Source: Bacteroidales bacterium UBA4788 (GTDB lineage: Bacteria > Bacteroidota > Bacteroidia > Bacteroidales > VadinHA17). Taken from it: DNA of 23,529 nt. Shown here one piece after another: positions 1-8,095 of the stretch. The stretch lies in contig DHGW01000073.1 of the NCBI GenBank assembly GCA_002402965.1, positions 1 through 23,529 on the forward strand, written 5' to 3'. How positions within the stretch are numbered: the first letter of the stretch is position 1; the number at the start of each line of letters is the position of its first letter. A model generated the notes under the pieces. That model saw only the letters and a list, made by a program, of their open reading frames with translations. It was not told where the DNA came from and made no database searches. Both the position numbers and the translations under genes were made by a program.

Positions 1-162
1 CGCAAGTTCGAAGCTTGTCTGGCGTAACCGCATAAGGGACGGAGTAAATGAATGGAGAAGGTAATTGCATGGTTTTAGGGTTTTAGTTTGGAAGTAAAAG
101 GCCGCTTTTTACCGGCCTTTTACGTTTATAACAGGCTTATTAACAAATTTTAGCAATCCGGA
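1..162. other. Left-edge region with no assignable gene
   Basis: I can assign no gene here. On the + strand two frames run in from the left edge and stop early, at 33-35 and at 62-64; either could be the last few codons of an upstream gene, but about 10-20 residues are too few to recognise. A minus-strand frame starting at 70 is open to the left edge for about 23 codons, equally uninformative. The octamer GGTTTTAG occurs twice in tandem at 71-86. The strong hairpin at 94-123 is listed separately. The remaining 39 bases before the first gene are AT-rich, with no clear promoter that I can defend. Confidence 0.5.
94..123. terminator. Symmetric hairpin, probable bidirectional terminator
   Basis: The arms GTAAAAGGCCG (94-104) and CGGCCTTTTAC (113-123) are perfectly complementary over 11 bp around an 8-base loop. 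The A-run on the left and T-run on the right make it look like a terminator on either strand, so it probably insulates the PUL from whatever lies to the left. The run of T lies inside the stem rather than after it. A weak promoter-like TTAGTTTG at 83-90 would instead place the hairpin at the 5' end of the transcript of the first gene; I consider this less likely. Confidence 0.65.
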
Positions 163-2502
163 ATGAGAAAACTTCAGATTCTTCTTACAGCAGCACTTAT
201 CCTCTCTTCCTGTACAGGAAACGAGGGGCAGGTAAGCATCATTCCCAATCCCTCCGCAGAGGAGGGAAGCGGCTCAACCGTTACCGGATGGAATGCTGAG
301 ACCGGCAGAGGCGGAATTATTGCCTTCTATGACTACGAAGCCCATCAGGGAAAACGGAGCCTGATGCTGCAGAGCAACAGGCCTGCCGGCGGACGTTGGA
401 TGACCCGGGTGCAACTGAAACCGTGGTCCGAATACAAATTCACCGGATGGGTGAAGACCGAAGGGGTTCAGTCCCGCAGCGGCAATGGCGCCGGATTCCG
501 GTTTGACTTTATCGATTCCAAATTCACGGGGCTTAGCGGCACGAATGACTGGACAAAGATTGAGATTGTCTTCAAGACCGGCAATGATGATTCATCAGTC
601 CTCTCATGCCTGCTTGGTCTTGATGGCCCGGCATCCGGAAGAGCCTGGTTTGATGATATGACCCTGGAACTGGTCTCCTCGGAGAACATCAGCACAGCGG
701 TTACAATTGACCTGGCCGATAAAAAAGAGCCGATGTCCGAATATATCTACGGACAGTTCATTGAGCACCTTGGCAGATGCATCTACGGAGGTATCTGGGC
801 TGAAATGCTTGAGGACCGCAAGTTCTGGTACTCTCCCGGCGACAGGGAGTCGCCCTGGCAGGTCCGGGGAAAGAGAGAACTATTCTCTGTTGACAGGGTC
901 AATCCTTTTACCGGCGACAAGACTCCGGTTCTGGGAGTTGACGGCAGCGGTGCCGCCATAATGCAGCAGTCAGGCCTCGGCCTCAAACCGGATCTGGCCT
1001 ATAACGGACGCATCATTCTCAGGGCAACTCCGGGTATTACAGCCGTGAAGGTTACGCTGGCGTGGGACGAAGAGTCCCGTACTGTCACAATTGATAAGCC
1101 CGGAAGCACATATGCAGCCTGCCCGGTAGAATTTCGTTCCGGCGAAATGACACATAATGCCTCATTGACAATCGAACCCGAAGGCAACGGAAAGGTATGG
1201 GTTGGTACTGCCAGCCTTATGCCGTCAGACAACATTGAAGGATTTCGCCCGGATGTAATGGCGCTGCTGAAGGAGCTCAACGCTCCTGTCTACCGCTGGC
1301 CCGGAGGCAACTTCGTCAGCGGTTATGACTGGAAGGACGGAATCGGTGACCGTGACCGCAGGCCGCCGAGAAAGAACCCGGCATGGCAGGGCGTGGAACA
1401 CAATGATGTAGGGATCCATGAGTTCATGGATTTCTGCAGGATACTTGGCACGGAGCCTTACATCGCGGTAAACGCCGGACTTGGCGACTCGAAACAGGCA
1501 CGTGAGGAGGTTGAATACTGCAACGGCTCTGCTGAGACTCCCATGGGCAGACTCAGGGCCGCCAACGGCAGTCCCGAAGCGTGGAACGTGAAATGGTGGT
1601 CCATCGGCAATGAGATGTACGGCGACTGGCAGCTGGGACATATGTCTACGGACGAGTTCGTGAAGAAGCACAATGCCTTCGCGGATGCGATGAAAAGCGT
1701 GGATCCGGACATAAAGCTTATTGCAGTAGGGGAACTGGGCGACTGGGACCGCATGGTGCTGGCCAACTGTTCGGAGAGCATGGACCTGATAAGTGAGCAT
1801 TTCTACCGTCAGGACTGGCACGGGGGAGGTCTGATGACCCATGTTAAACAGATACCCGATGCAATCAGGGAGAAGGCTGAAGCACACCGCCAGTACAGGA
1901 AGGAGATTCCGCAGATGAACGGAAAGGACATCCGCATATGTATGGATGAGTGGAACTACTGGTACGGTCCTCATATCTACGGAGAGCTTGGAACGCGCTA
2001 TTTCATGCGTGACGCCATGGGAATAGCTGCAGGCCTCAATGAGTACTCGAGGCAGAGCGATATAGTCTTCATGGCCAATTACGCCCAGACAGTAAACGTC
2101 ATCGGATGCATAAAGACAAACACAACCAGCTCAGTCTTCGATGCAACCGGCCAGGTACTGAAGCTCTACAGGCAGCAGTTCGGTACCGTGCCTGTGACAA
2201 TTTCCGGAGAGACCAGGCCGCTTGACATTGCGGCAACACTTGACGCGGAAGGCAAAAAGCTTACAGTGTCAATTGTCAATTCCACATGGGATAAGGTCAC
2301 AGTGCCAATTACATTTCTCAATGGCGCTGTTACGGGTGAGGGAGAACTGTGGCAGGTGACAGCACCGGATGACATGGCGACCAACGAACCCGGACGCCCG
2401 GAGAATGTCAGGATAACAGGCCCGGCCACTGTGCCGTCAGCCAGGGAACTGACCGTTGGTCCGGCAAGCATCAACATTTTTGTATTTAATCTGAATGACT
2501 GA
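163..2502 (+). CDS. GH51 alpha-L-arabinofuranosidase, lipoprotein with N-terminal CBM
   Basis: This protein removes terminal alpha-L-arabinofuranosyl residues from arabinan, arabinoxylan or arabinogalactan side chains. The 779 residues begin with a lipoprotein signal ending in ILSSC (Cys17). Residues about 25-172 form a CBM4/9-type jelly-roll (opening IPNPSAEEG, closing WFDDMTLEL). The GH51 barrel starts at about 195 with FIEHLGRCIYGGIW, is interrupted by a beta-rich insert at about 225-350, and continues with YRWPGGNFVSGYDW. The acid/base is Glu484 in SIGNEMYG and the nucleophile Glu596 in CMDEWNYWYG. A C-terminal beta domain completes it. GH51 enzymes are commonly about 500 residues, so the CBM and insert explain the extra length. 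The residues after Cys17 (TGNEGQ) are not strongly acidic, so a periplasmic orientation is more likely than surface display. The gene leads a tight run of four genes. Confidence 0.93.
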   Translation: MRKLQILLTAALILSSCTGNEGQVSIIPNPSAEEGSGSTVTGWNAETGRGGIIAFYDYEAHQGKRSLMLQSNRPAGGRWMTRVQLKPWSEYKFTGWVKTEGVQSRSGNGAGFRFDFIDSKFTGLSGTNDWTKIEIVFKTGNDDSSVLSCLLGLDGPASGRAWFDDMTLELVSSENISTAVTIDLADKKEPMSEYIYGQFIEHLGRCIYGGIWAEMLEDRKFWYSPGDRESPWQVRGKRELFSVDRVNPFTGDKTPVLGVDGSGAAIMQQSGLGLKPDLAYNGRIILRATPGITAVKVTLAWDEESRTVTIDKPGSTYAACPVEFRSGEMTHNASLTIEPEGNGKVWVGTASLMPSDNIEGFRPDVMALLKELNAPVYRWPGGNFVSGYDWKDGIGDRDRRPPRKNPAWQGVEHNDVGIHEFMDFCRILGTEPYIAVNAGLGDSKQAREEVEYCNGSAETPMGRLRAANGSPEAWNVKWWSIGNEMYGDWQLGHMSTDEFVKKHNAFADAMKSVDPDIKLIAVGELGDWDRMVLANCSESMDLISEHFYRQDWHGGGLMTHVKQIPDAIREKAEAHRQYRKEIPQMNGKDIRICMDEWNYWYGPHIYGELGTRYFMRDAMGIAAGLNEYSRQSDIVFMANYAQTVNVIGCIKTNTTSSVFDATGQVLKLYRQQFGTVPVTISGETRPLDIAATLDAEGKKLTVSIVNSTWDKVTVPITFLNGAVTGEGELWQVTAPDDMATNEPGRPENVRITGPATVPSARELTVGPASINIFVFNLND

Positions 2503-2538
2503 AAAATGCATTTTATTCAATTTTTTAAAACCAGGGAA

Positions 2539-5283
2539 ATGAGAAAAAACAGATTCATGCTAATCCTGGCTGCCGCGATGGTGGCAGTCGTTATGATCCC
2601 CTCTTGTGCCACCGGCGGTGCCGGGAAGGCTGGTAAGGATAATCTTGCAGTACTGGCAAGGTCCGCACAGGTCTCCCGCGGAGGCCAGAGGGATATCAGG
2701 GAACTCAATGACGGTCTTGTTCCGGACAGCATTCCGGAGCAGATGAGACGCTGGATGTCCAACCCGAACAGGCAGCAGCAGATGCAGTCCGGCCTTAATG
2801 TGATGCGGTATGAGTATGTATGGGAGCAGCCTGTATCAATTGATGAGGCAGCAGTATTCCTGTATGATTTTGACAGATTCACGAAGTTGCCTCAGGCATA
2901 CAGGTTCAAGTACTGGAACGGGGAAGAGTACGTAGATGTGGAGAATGCCTCAGGCCTTGGACTGGAGAATGACAAATTCAACCACACCACATTTACGGAA
3001 GTGTCAACGACGAAGCTGATGCTGGAAGTTGACTCGGTTCAGCGTTTTCTCTCGCCGGTTCTGGAGTGGCAGGTTTTCAAGCCTGAGAATGCCCCGGCTG
3101 TTGCCCCGGTTATCACTGCCGGCGGTGACCGCATGGTTGTCACCGGAGGCAAGACCTATCTCAGCGGCCTGATCAAGAGTGTTGATCCGCTGAAGAAGAC
3201 CCTGTGGACGGCTGAGGGTCCGGGTGCTGTCACCTTTGAAAATGCAAAGAGTGACACCACAACCGCTTCCTTTACGGTCCCCGGTGATTATGTGCTCACC
3301 CTCTCTGCCCAGGCCGGCAAGATGAAGTCATCTTCATCACTGAAGGTAAGCGTTGTAAATCCGCCAGAGGAGAAGAGGCTTGATGTGGTTTACACCCGCA
3401 GGTACAAGATTGACAGCCCGCTCTGGAATGACCGCGCCAAAGCGCTGATAGTTGACTGGATACCTCATTGCATTACAATGATTGAGCGTACTGATCTTGA
3501 GAGAGGACAGGGCGGAATTGACAATTTCATCGAGGCGGCGAAAGCGCTTCGCGGTGAGCCTCACGGAAAGCATCTCGGTTATGTCTTCTCGAATGCATGG
3601 GTTCATCAGACCATTGAGTCGATGTGCATTGCCCTGATGGTTGATCCGCAGGGTGACAAAGAGATTATCGCTGCACAGGAGAAGATGAAGAAGACTCTCG
3701 AGAAATGGATCCCGATAGTTCTCGCAGCACAGGAGCCTGACGGCTATCTGCAGACTGCATTCACCCTTCGCGATACAACGAGATGGAAGGAGAGATGGGC
3801 GCCTGAGACCAGGGGTAACCACGAAGGATATGTGGCCGGCTACTTCATTGAATCAGCCATCAACCACTATACCCTCACCGAAGGAACTGACACCAGGCTT
3901 TATGATGCAGCAAAGAAGCTTTCCGATTGCTGGGTGGCCAACATCGGCCCCGGCAAAAAGGCATGGTATGACGGCCACCAGGAGATGGAGCAGGCACTGG
4001 TCCGCTTCGGCCGTTTTGTGAATGACATGGAAGGGAACGGACGCGGTGACAGCTATATTGCGCTCGCCAAATTCCTCCTTGACAACCGCAACAACGGTTC
4101 AGAGTATGACCAGAGTCATGTGCCCGTGCAGCAGCAGTATGAGGCTGTGGGTCATGCCGTAAGAGCTGTTTACAACTACTCTGCAATGGCTGACGTTGCA
4201 GCCGAGACAGGTGACACCGATTATCAGAGCGCTGTAATGTCACTCTGGGACAACATGGTCAACAAGAAATATTATGTGACAGGCGGTGTCGGAAGCGGGG
4301 AGACCTCAGAGGGTTTCGGCGGCAACTATTCGCTGGGCAACAATGCTTACTGCGAGTCATGCTCCAGCTGCGGGCTCATTTTCTTCCAGCACAAGATGAA
4401 TATAGCCTATCACGATGCAAAGTATGCAGATCTTTATGAGGAGACAATCTACAATGCTCTCCTTGGTTCGATTGATTATGAAGGAAAGCATTTCTTCTAT
4501 ACCAACCCGCTGTCATCCAACCACATGCGCTCAGACTGGCATGTTTGCCCCTGCTGTGTGGGCAATATCCCAAGAACGCTGCTGATGATCCCGACATGGA
4601 CCTATGTGAAGAGCGATGACGGTATCTATGTCAACCTCTTCATCGGAAGCACAATCAACGTTGAGAAGGTTGCCGGAACCACCGTGGAGATGGTACAGAA
4701 GACTGACTATCCGTGGAAGGGTGATGTCTCCATTACCGTCAATCCGGCTGAATCAAAGAAGTTCACCGTGTGGGTCAGGGTTCCGGACAGGGAGACCAGT
4801 GATCTTTACAAATCGACACCGGAGCTGAACACCATCAGCGCATTGACAGTCAACGGCGAGTCAGTACCGGTACAGACTGACAGGGGATATGTTCCCATTA
4901 CCATGGAGTGGCAGAAGGGGGATGTGATCTCTTTCGTGATACCAATGGAGGTACAGACCATAACAGCAGATGAGAGGATTGTTGCTGACCGTGGCAGGAT
5001 TGCCCTCAGGTACGGCCCGATGATCTACAATGTTGAGAAGGCTGACCAGCCTGATATCGATCAGCGCATCGGTGATGCTGCCCTTTCAACGGAATGGCGC
5101 AATGACATGTTCGGTGGCATCATGACCTTGAAGGGTAAATGGAGTGACGGAAGTGACCTGCTTGCAATTCCCAATTACGTGAGACTCAACAGGTCCACTG
5201 CCCCCGATGCACCCAGGGAGGGTGATCAGAGGCGTGACTGGAGTCCGACATCGATTGTATGGATAAATAAGGAGGCAAACTGA
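2539..5283 (+). CDS. GH127/GH146-type beta-L-arabinofuranosidase (DUF1680), lipoprotein
   Basis: This is a predicted beta-L-arabinofuranosidase of the zinc-cysteine type. I chose the ATG at 2539 because it gives a proper lipoprotein signal (MRKNRF, hydrophobic run, IPSC); an in-frame ATG at 2506 would add 11 residues before it. The 915-residue product has an N-terminal region (about 35-190) with a beta-sandwich look, an Ig/PKD-like domain (about 190-275), then the (alpha/alpha)6 catalytic domain. By comparison with Bifidobacterium HypBA1, Glu591 is the likely acid/base, and Glu606, Cys608, Cys672 and Cys673 the zinc ligands, with Cys670 also in the CPCC motif. Cys605 and Cys611 are extra. GH127 and GH146 share this fold and I cannot separate them by eye; the arabinan PUL of B. 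thetaiotaomicron carries a GH146 member. The residues after the lipid Cys (ATGGAGKAGK) lack acids, so a periplasmic face is likely. Confidence 0.9.
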   Translation: MRKNRFMLILAAAMVAVVMIPSCATGGAGKAGKDNLAVLARSAQVSRGGQRDIRELNDGLVPDSIPEQMRRWMSNPNRQQQMQSGLNVMRYEYVWEQPVSIDEAAVFLYDFDRFTKLPQAYRFKYWNGEEYVDVENASGLGLENDKFNHTTFTEVSTTKLMLEVDSVQRFLSPVLEWQVFKPENAPAVAPVITAGGDRMVVTGGKTYLSGLIKSVDPLKKTLWTAEGPGAVTFENAKSDTTTASFTVPGDYVLTLSAQAGKMKSSSSLKVSVVNPPEEKRLDVVYTRRYKIDSPLWNDRAKALIVDWIPHCITMIERTDLERGQGGIDNFIEAAKALRGEPHGKHLGYVFSNAWVHQTIESMCIALMVDPQGDKEIIAAQEKMKKTLEKWIPIVLAAQEPDGYLQTAFTLRDTTRWKERWAPETRGNHEGYVAGYFIESAINHYTLTEGTDTRLYDAAKKLSDCWVANIGPGKKAWYDGHQEMEQALVRFGRFVNDMEGNGRGDSYIALAKFLLDNRNNGSEYDQSHVPVQQQYEAVGHAVRAVYNYSAMADVAAETGDTDYQSAVMSLWDNMVNKKYYVTGGVGSGETSEGFGGNYSLGNNAYCESCSSCGLIFFQHKMNIAYHDAKYADLYEETIYNALLGSIDYEGKHFFYTNPLSSNHMRSDWHVCPCCVGNIPRTLLMIPTWTYVKSDDGIYVNLFIGSTINVEKVAGTTVEMVQKTDYPWKGDVSITVNPAESKKFTVWVRVPDRETSDLYKSTPELNTISALTVNGESVPVQTDRGYVPITMEWQKGDVISFVIPMEVQTITADERIVADRGRIALRYGPMIYNVEKADQPDIDQRIGDAALSTEWRNDMFGGIMTLKGKWSDGSDLLAIPNYVRLNRSTAPDAPREGDQRRDWSPTSIVWINKEAN
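5269..5275 (+). promoter_or_regulatory. Strong Shine-Dalgarno sequence AAGGAGG
   Basis: AAGGAGG lies 9 bases before the ATG at 5285, inside the last codons of the preceding gene. It supports the start at 5285 (or the second ATG at 5288). Bacteroidota genes rarely use such a perfect Shine-Dalgarno sequence, and I saw none as good before the other genes here. Confidence 0.7.
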
Positions 5284-5284
5284 T

Positions 5285-8092
5285 ATGATGAGGGGAAGAA
5301 TCATCATCCGGGGCATTCTCATCCTTTCACTCTTTGTGCTTGCCGGAACTGCACTGCCCGTTTTCGGGCAGGACGGTGACGGGGGGAGGCAGGTACTGCA
5401 GAGTGACAGGATGAGGGCCCTTATCACGCCTGACGGACTGGTGTCGGTGACCGACCCTCTGGACCGTTACAAGGCGGATATTGTGAGCAGGCGTGCCCCC
5501 TGGGGCAGACTGAAGATCGTCTACAGGACGAATGGCGGAGCATGGATTGAAATGCCGGCCAACAGGCAGTGTGCTATTTCCTCCGAAGCCGGTGCTGTGG
5601 TACTCAGGGCTGATGATGCAGCTGATCCGGTATCGGTGACTCAGCGTTTCTCACTGGCCGGCAATGCGCTTGATTATGAGATAGAAATAGGTTCAAAAGA
5701 AGGAAAGGCGATCGAGATCGGGGATATTGCCGTTTACCTGCCCTGGAGCATGTCGCGCAGTGAGAACCCGGACACCATTTTCGAAAGGAGCTTCACCAAG
5801 CATCACTATATCTCAGGCAACGGATCCTTCATTTATTTCACGAGGCCTTCCGGCGAGCCGCCATACCTGATGGTACTGCCCGGTGACGAAACAGGGCTTG
5901 AGTACTTTGACGGCGGTAGAGGAGGATACAAGGTCTACATGCACTCAGCCGCGGCAGGCAACAGCGTACCCAGCGGTACATGGAGGCTGCCCCATACCTC
6001 TGCTATCCTCGGTGGCGAATCCGGCAGGGAGACGCTGAAATACCGGTTCAGGATAGCCTGGGCTGACAGCTGGGATGCAATGCGCCAGCTTCTCTATGAT
6101 GAGGGACTCTTTGACATCAGGGTGGTTCCGGGAATGACACTTCCCACCGACCTGAAGGCACAGTTCTCTCTTCACACACGGAACATGATTGACTCTATTG
6201 TGCCGGAATTCCCGTCTCAGACGGAAGTCAGATACCTGGGCGAGAAGGTTCCGGGTCATCACCTTTACGAAGTGAACTTCCGGAAGCTTGGAGAGAACAT
6301 GCTCACCGTCAACTACGGCAACGGACGGAAGACCTGGCTCGAATTTTTCGCCACTGAACCGCTGGAGACCCTGGTGAAAAAAAGGAGTTCATTCATTGTC
6401 AACAGCACACAGCACCGTGACACAACCAAATGGTATAACGGGCTATTCTCTGCTTATGACATGAAGAATGGCATCCTCCGCGGTCCTGATGACACTGACG
6501 GGTATGACGGCTGGTGGGGCTACGTGCTGGCATGTGACGATCCCGGCCTGTGCAAGGCACCGTATGTTGCGGCTAAGAACGTCTACTTTCCTGATCAGAA
6601 GGAGATTGACGCCGTTGAATATTACCTGGAGAATTTCGTCTGGAACGGATTGCAGAGGACTGACACCGATGATCCATATCCGTACGGTATCTACGGGGTA
6701 CCAAACTGGAAGGTGGCACGTGACTCCGTCGAGAGGGCGAAGATCAGCACAACCAACCTCGACAAGATGAAGATATGGAGGTCATATGACTATCCTCATA
6801 TCACAATGCTCTACTACCACATGTACCAGGTGGCAAAAATGTATCCGGAAAAGGTACATTACCTCGATGCTGCAGGATATCTGGAGAGGGCCTGGCAGAC
6901 AGCAAGGGCCTATTTCATCTATCCCTATGAGATCCTGCCCTGGTATGAGACCTACAAGTGGGGCTGTTACAATGAGCTGGTCATAGAGAACCTGATTGCT
7001 GACCTGGAAAAGGAGGGGAGGAAGGATGAGGCCGGCTGGCTTCGTTCGGAGTACGAGAAGAAGGTCAAGTATTTCGTTTATGATGACAAATACCCGTTCA
7101 GGTCGGAGTATGCAATTGACCGTACTGCCTTCGAATCATCATATGCTTTTGCGAAGTACGGCACGCTCAATGAGATGGAGCCCGACTCCAACCTGTGGTT
7201 CGACAAGAACGACAGTGTGTGGTATTCGCACCCCTCTGTAAGCAGGGAGGCAGCAAGGGATTTCATGGAGAGGCAGCATTATGCGGGGCTGGCCGTTCGC
7301 GGATGGCTTGAAACCAAATATTTCCTGCTCGGGAGCGACTTCACATCAAGTTCTGACAACCACTGTCTGAGCTATATGGCGAGGATGGGCGGATGGGCGA
7401 TCCTTGACTATGGGGTCAGGTTTGCAGAGAAGCCTTATGACTGGCTGCAACTGGGCTACGCCTCCTATCTTGCTCCTTACGCGCTTATGAACACGGGGAC
7501 GGAAGAGTCCGGCTACGGTTACTGGTTTCCGGGCAAGGAGAAGGACGGAGCCATGGGATGGGCATTCATGGAGTCGAAGACCGGCCGTGCATGGATCAGG
7601 AAGGATATTGACCGCGGAGCGTGGTTCTATGACGGCGAGGCAGACCTCGGAAACGGAGCCATCTTCAGAACGGCACAGACGGTCCTGACTGACGATCCTC
7701 TCTTCGGGTGGATAGCCTATGGCGGGGTACTGAAAACAGTTAAAAAGAGGCTTCTCGTGGAGCCTCGTGACGGGGTCAGGGCACGCTTTTCCGCGGTAAC
7801 CTCAGGGCCTCGCTTTACGATGGAACTGGAACGTGACGGCTTCGCCGAAGGCAGGGAGATCTCGGTTGACAACGCTCTGAAAAGAGTGGGCTTCACCCTT
7901 GAGAACCGTTCGGGAGACAGCCATGAGACCCTCCTCAGGATCACAGCCGATGCAAAAGTGAAGCTGAAGATTGACGGAAAGAGGATTAAACAGGCGGAAG
8001 AGAATAACGGAACGAAACTCTTCATTCTGCCGGTATCCTCAGAAAACCATACTTTAACAATAAAGCTGAGACACAGGCGAAACGCAAGTTGA
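5285..8092 (+). CDS. Large secreted DUF5695-like protein, putative glycoside hydrolase
   Basis: This 935-residue protein has a signal peptide with cleavage near VFGQ (residues 26-29) and no lipobox, so it is probably periplasmic. I recognise it as resembling the DUF5695 family, found in Bacteroidota PULs; the specific reaction is not known to me. Residues about 35-290 look beta-rich, like the N-terminal super-sandwich of many (alpha/alpha) toroid glycosidases. Residues about 370-760 are helical and rich in aromatic and acidic residues, for example GPDDTDGYDGWW at 400-411 with Asp402, Asp403, Asp405 and Asp408 as candidate catalytic or metal residues. The C-terminal 150 residues return to beta structure. 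It starts one base after the GH127/146 stop, implying translational coupling, and ends three bases before the next start, so a joint role with the beta-arabinofuranosidase is likely. A lyase or another toroid-fold enzyme cannot be excluded. Confidence 0.75.
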   Translation: MMRGRIIIRGILILSLFVLAGTALPVFGQDGDGGRQVLQSDRMRALITPDGLVSVTDPLDRYKADIVSRRAPWGRLKIVYRTNGGAWIEMPANRQCAISSEAGAVVLRADDAADPVSVTQRFSLAGNALDYEIEIGSKEGKAIEIGDIAVYLPWSMSRSENPDTIFERSFTKHHYISGNGSFIYFTRPSGEPPYLMVLPGDETGLEYFDGGRGGYKVYMHSAAAGNSVPSGTWRLPHTSAILGGESGRETLKYRFRIAWADSWDAMRQLLYDEGLFDIRVVPGMTLPTDLKAQFSLHTRNMIDSIVPEFPSQTEVRYLGEKVPGHHLYEVNFRKLGENMLTVNYGNGRKTWLEFFATEPLETLVKKRSSFIVNSTQHRDTTKWYNGLFSAYDMKNGILRGPDDTDGYDGWWGYVLACDDPGLCKAPYVAAKNVYFPDQKEIDAVEYYLENFVWNGLQRTDTDDPYPYGIYGVPNWKVARDSVERAKISTTNLDKMKIWRSYDYPHITMLYYHMYQVAKMYPEKVHYLDAAGYLERAWQTARAYFIYPYEILPWYETYKWGCYNELVIENLIADLEKEGRKDEAGWLRSEYEKKVKYFVYDDKYPFRSEYAIDRTAFESSYAFAKYGTLNEMEPDSNLWFDKNDSVWYSHPSVSREAARDFMERQHYAGLAVRGWLETKYFLLGSDFTSSSDNHCLSYMARMGGWAILDYGVRFAEKPYDWLQLGYASYLAPYALMNTGTEESGYGYWFPGKEKDGAMGWAFMESKTGRAWIRKDIDRGAWFYDGEADLGNGAIFRTAQTVLTDDPLFGWIAYGGVLKTVKKRLLVEPRDGVRARFSAVTSGPRFTMELERDGFAEGREISVDNALKRVGFTLENRSGDSHETLLRITADAKVKLKIDGKRIKQAEENNGTKLFILPVSSENHTLTIKLRHRRNAS

Positions 8093-8095
8093 CTT

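Noticed and set aside
71..86. Tandem GGTTTTAG octamer resembling a telomere-like or regulatory repeat
   Set aside because: Only two units are present in an AT-rich spacer; chance duplication is sufficient.
1225..1974. Open frame of about 249 codons on the minus strand
   Set aside because: It is antisense to the GH51 catalytic domain, whose motifs are complete on the + strand; no independent signal supports it.
2506..2538. Upstream ATG start for the GH127/146 gene
   Set aside because: It adds MHFIQFFKTRE before an otherwise well-formed lipoprotein signal peptide; the ATG at 2539 is the better start.
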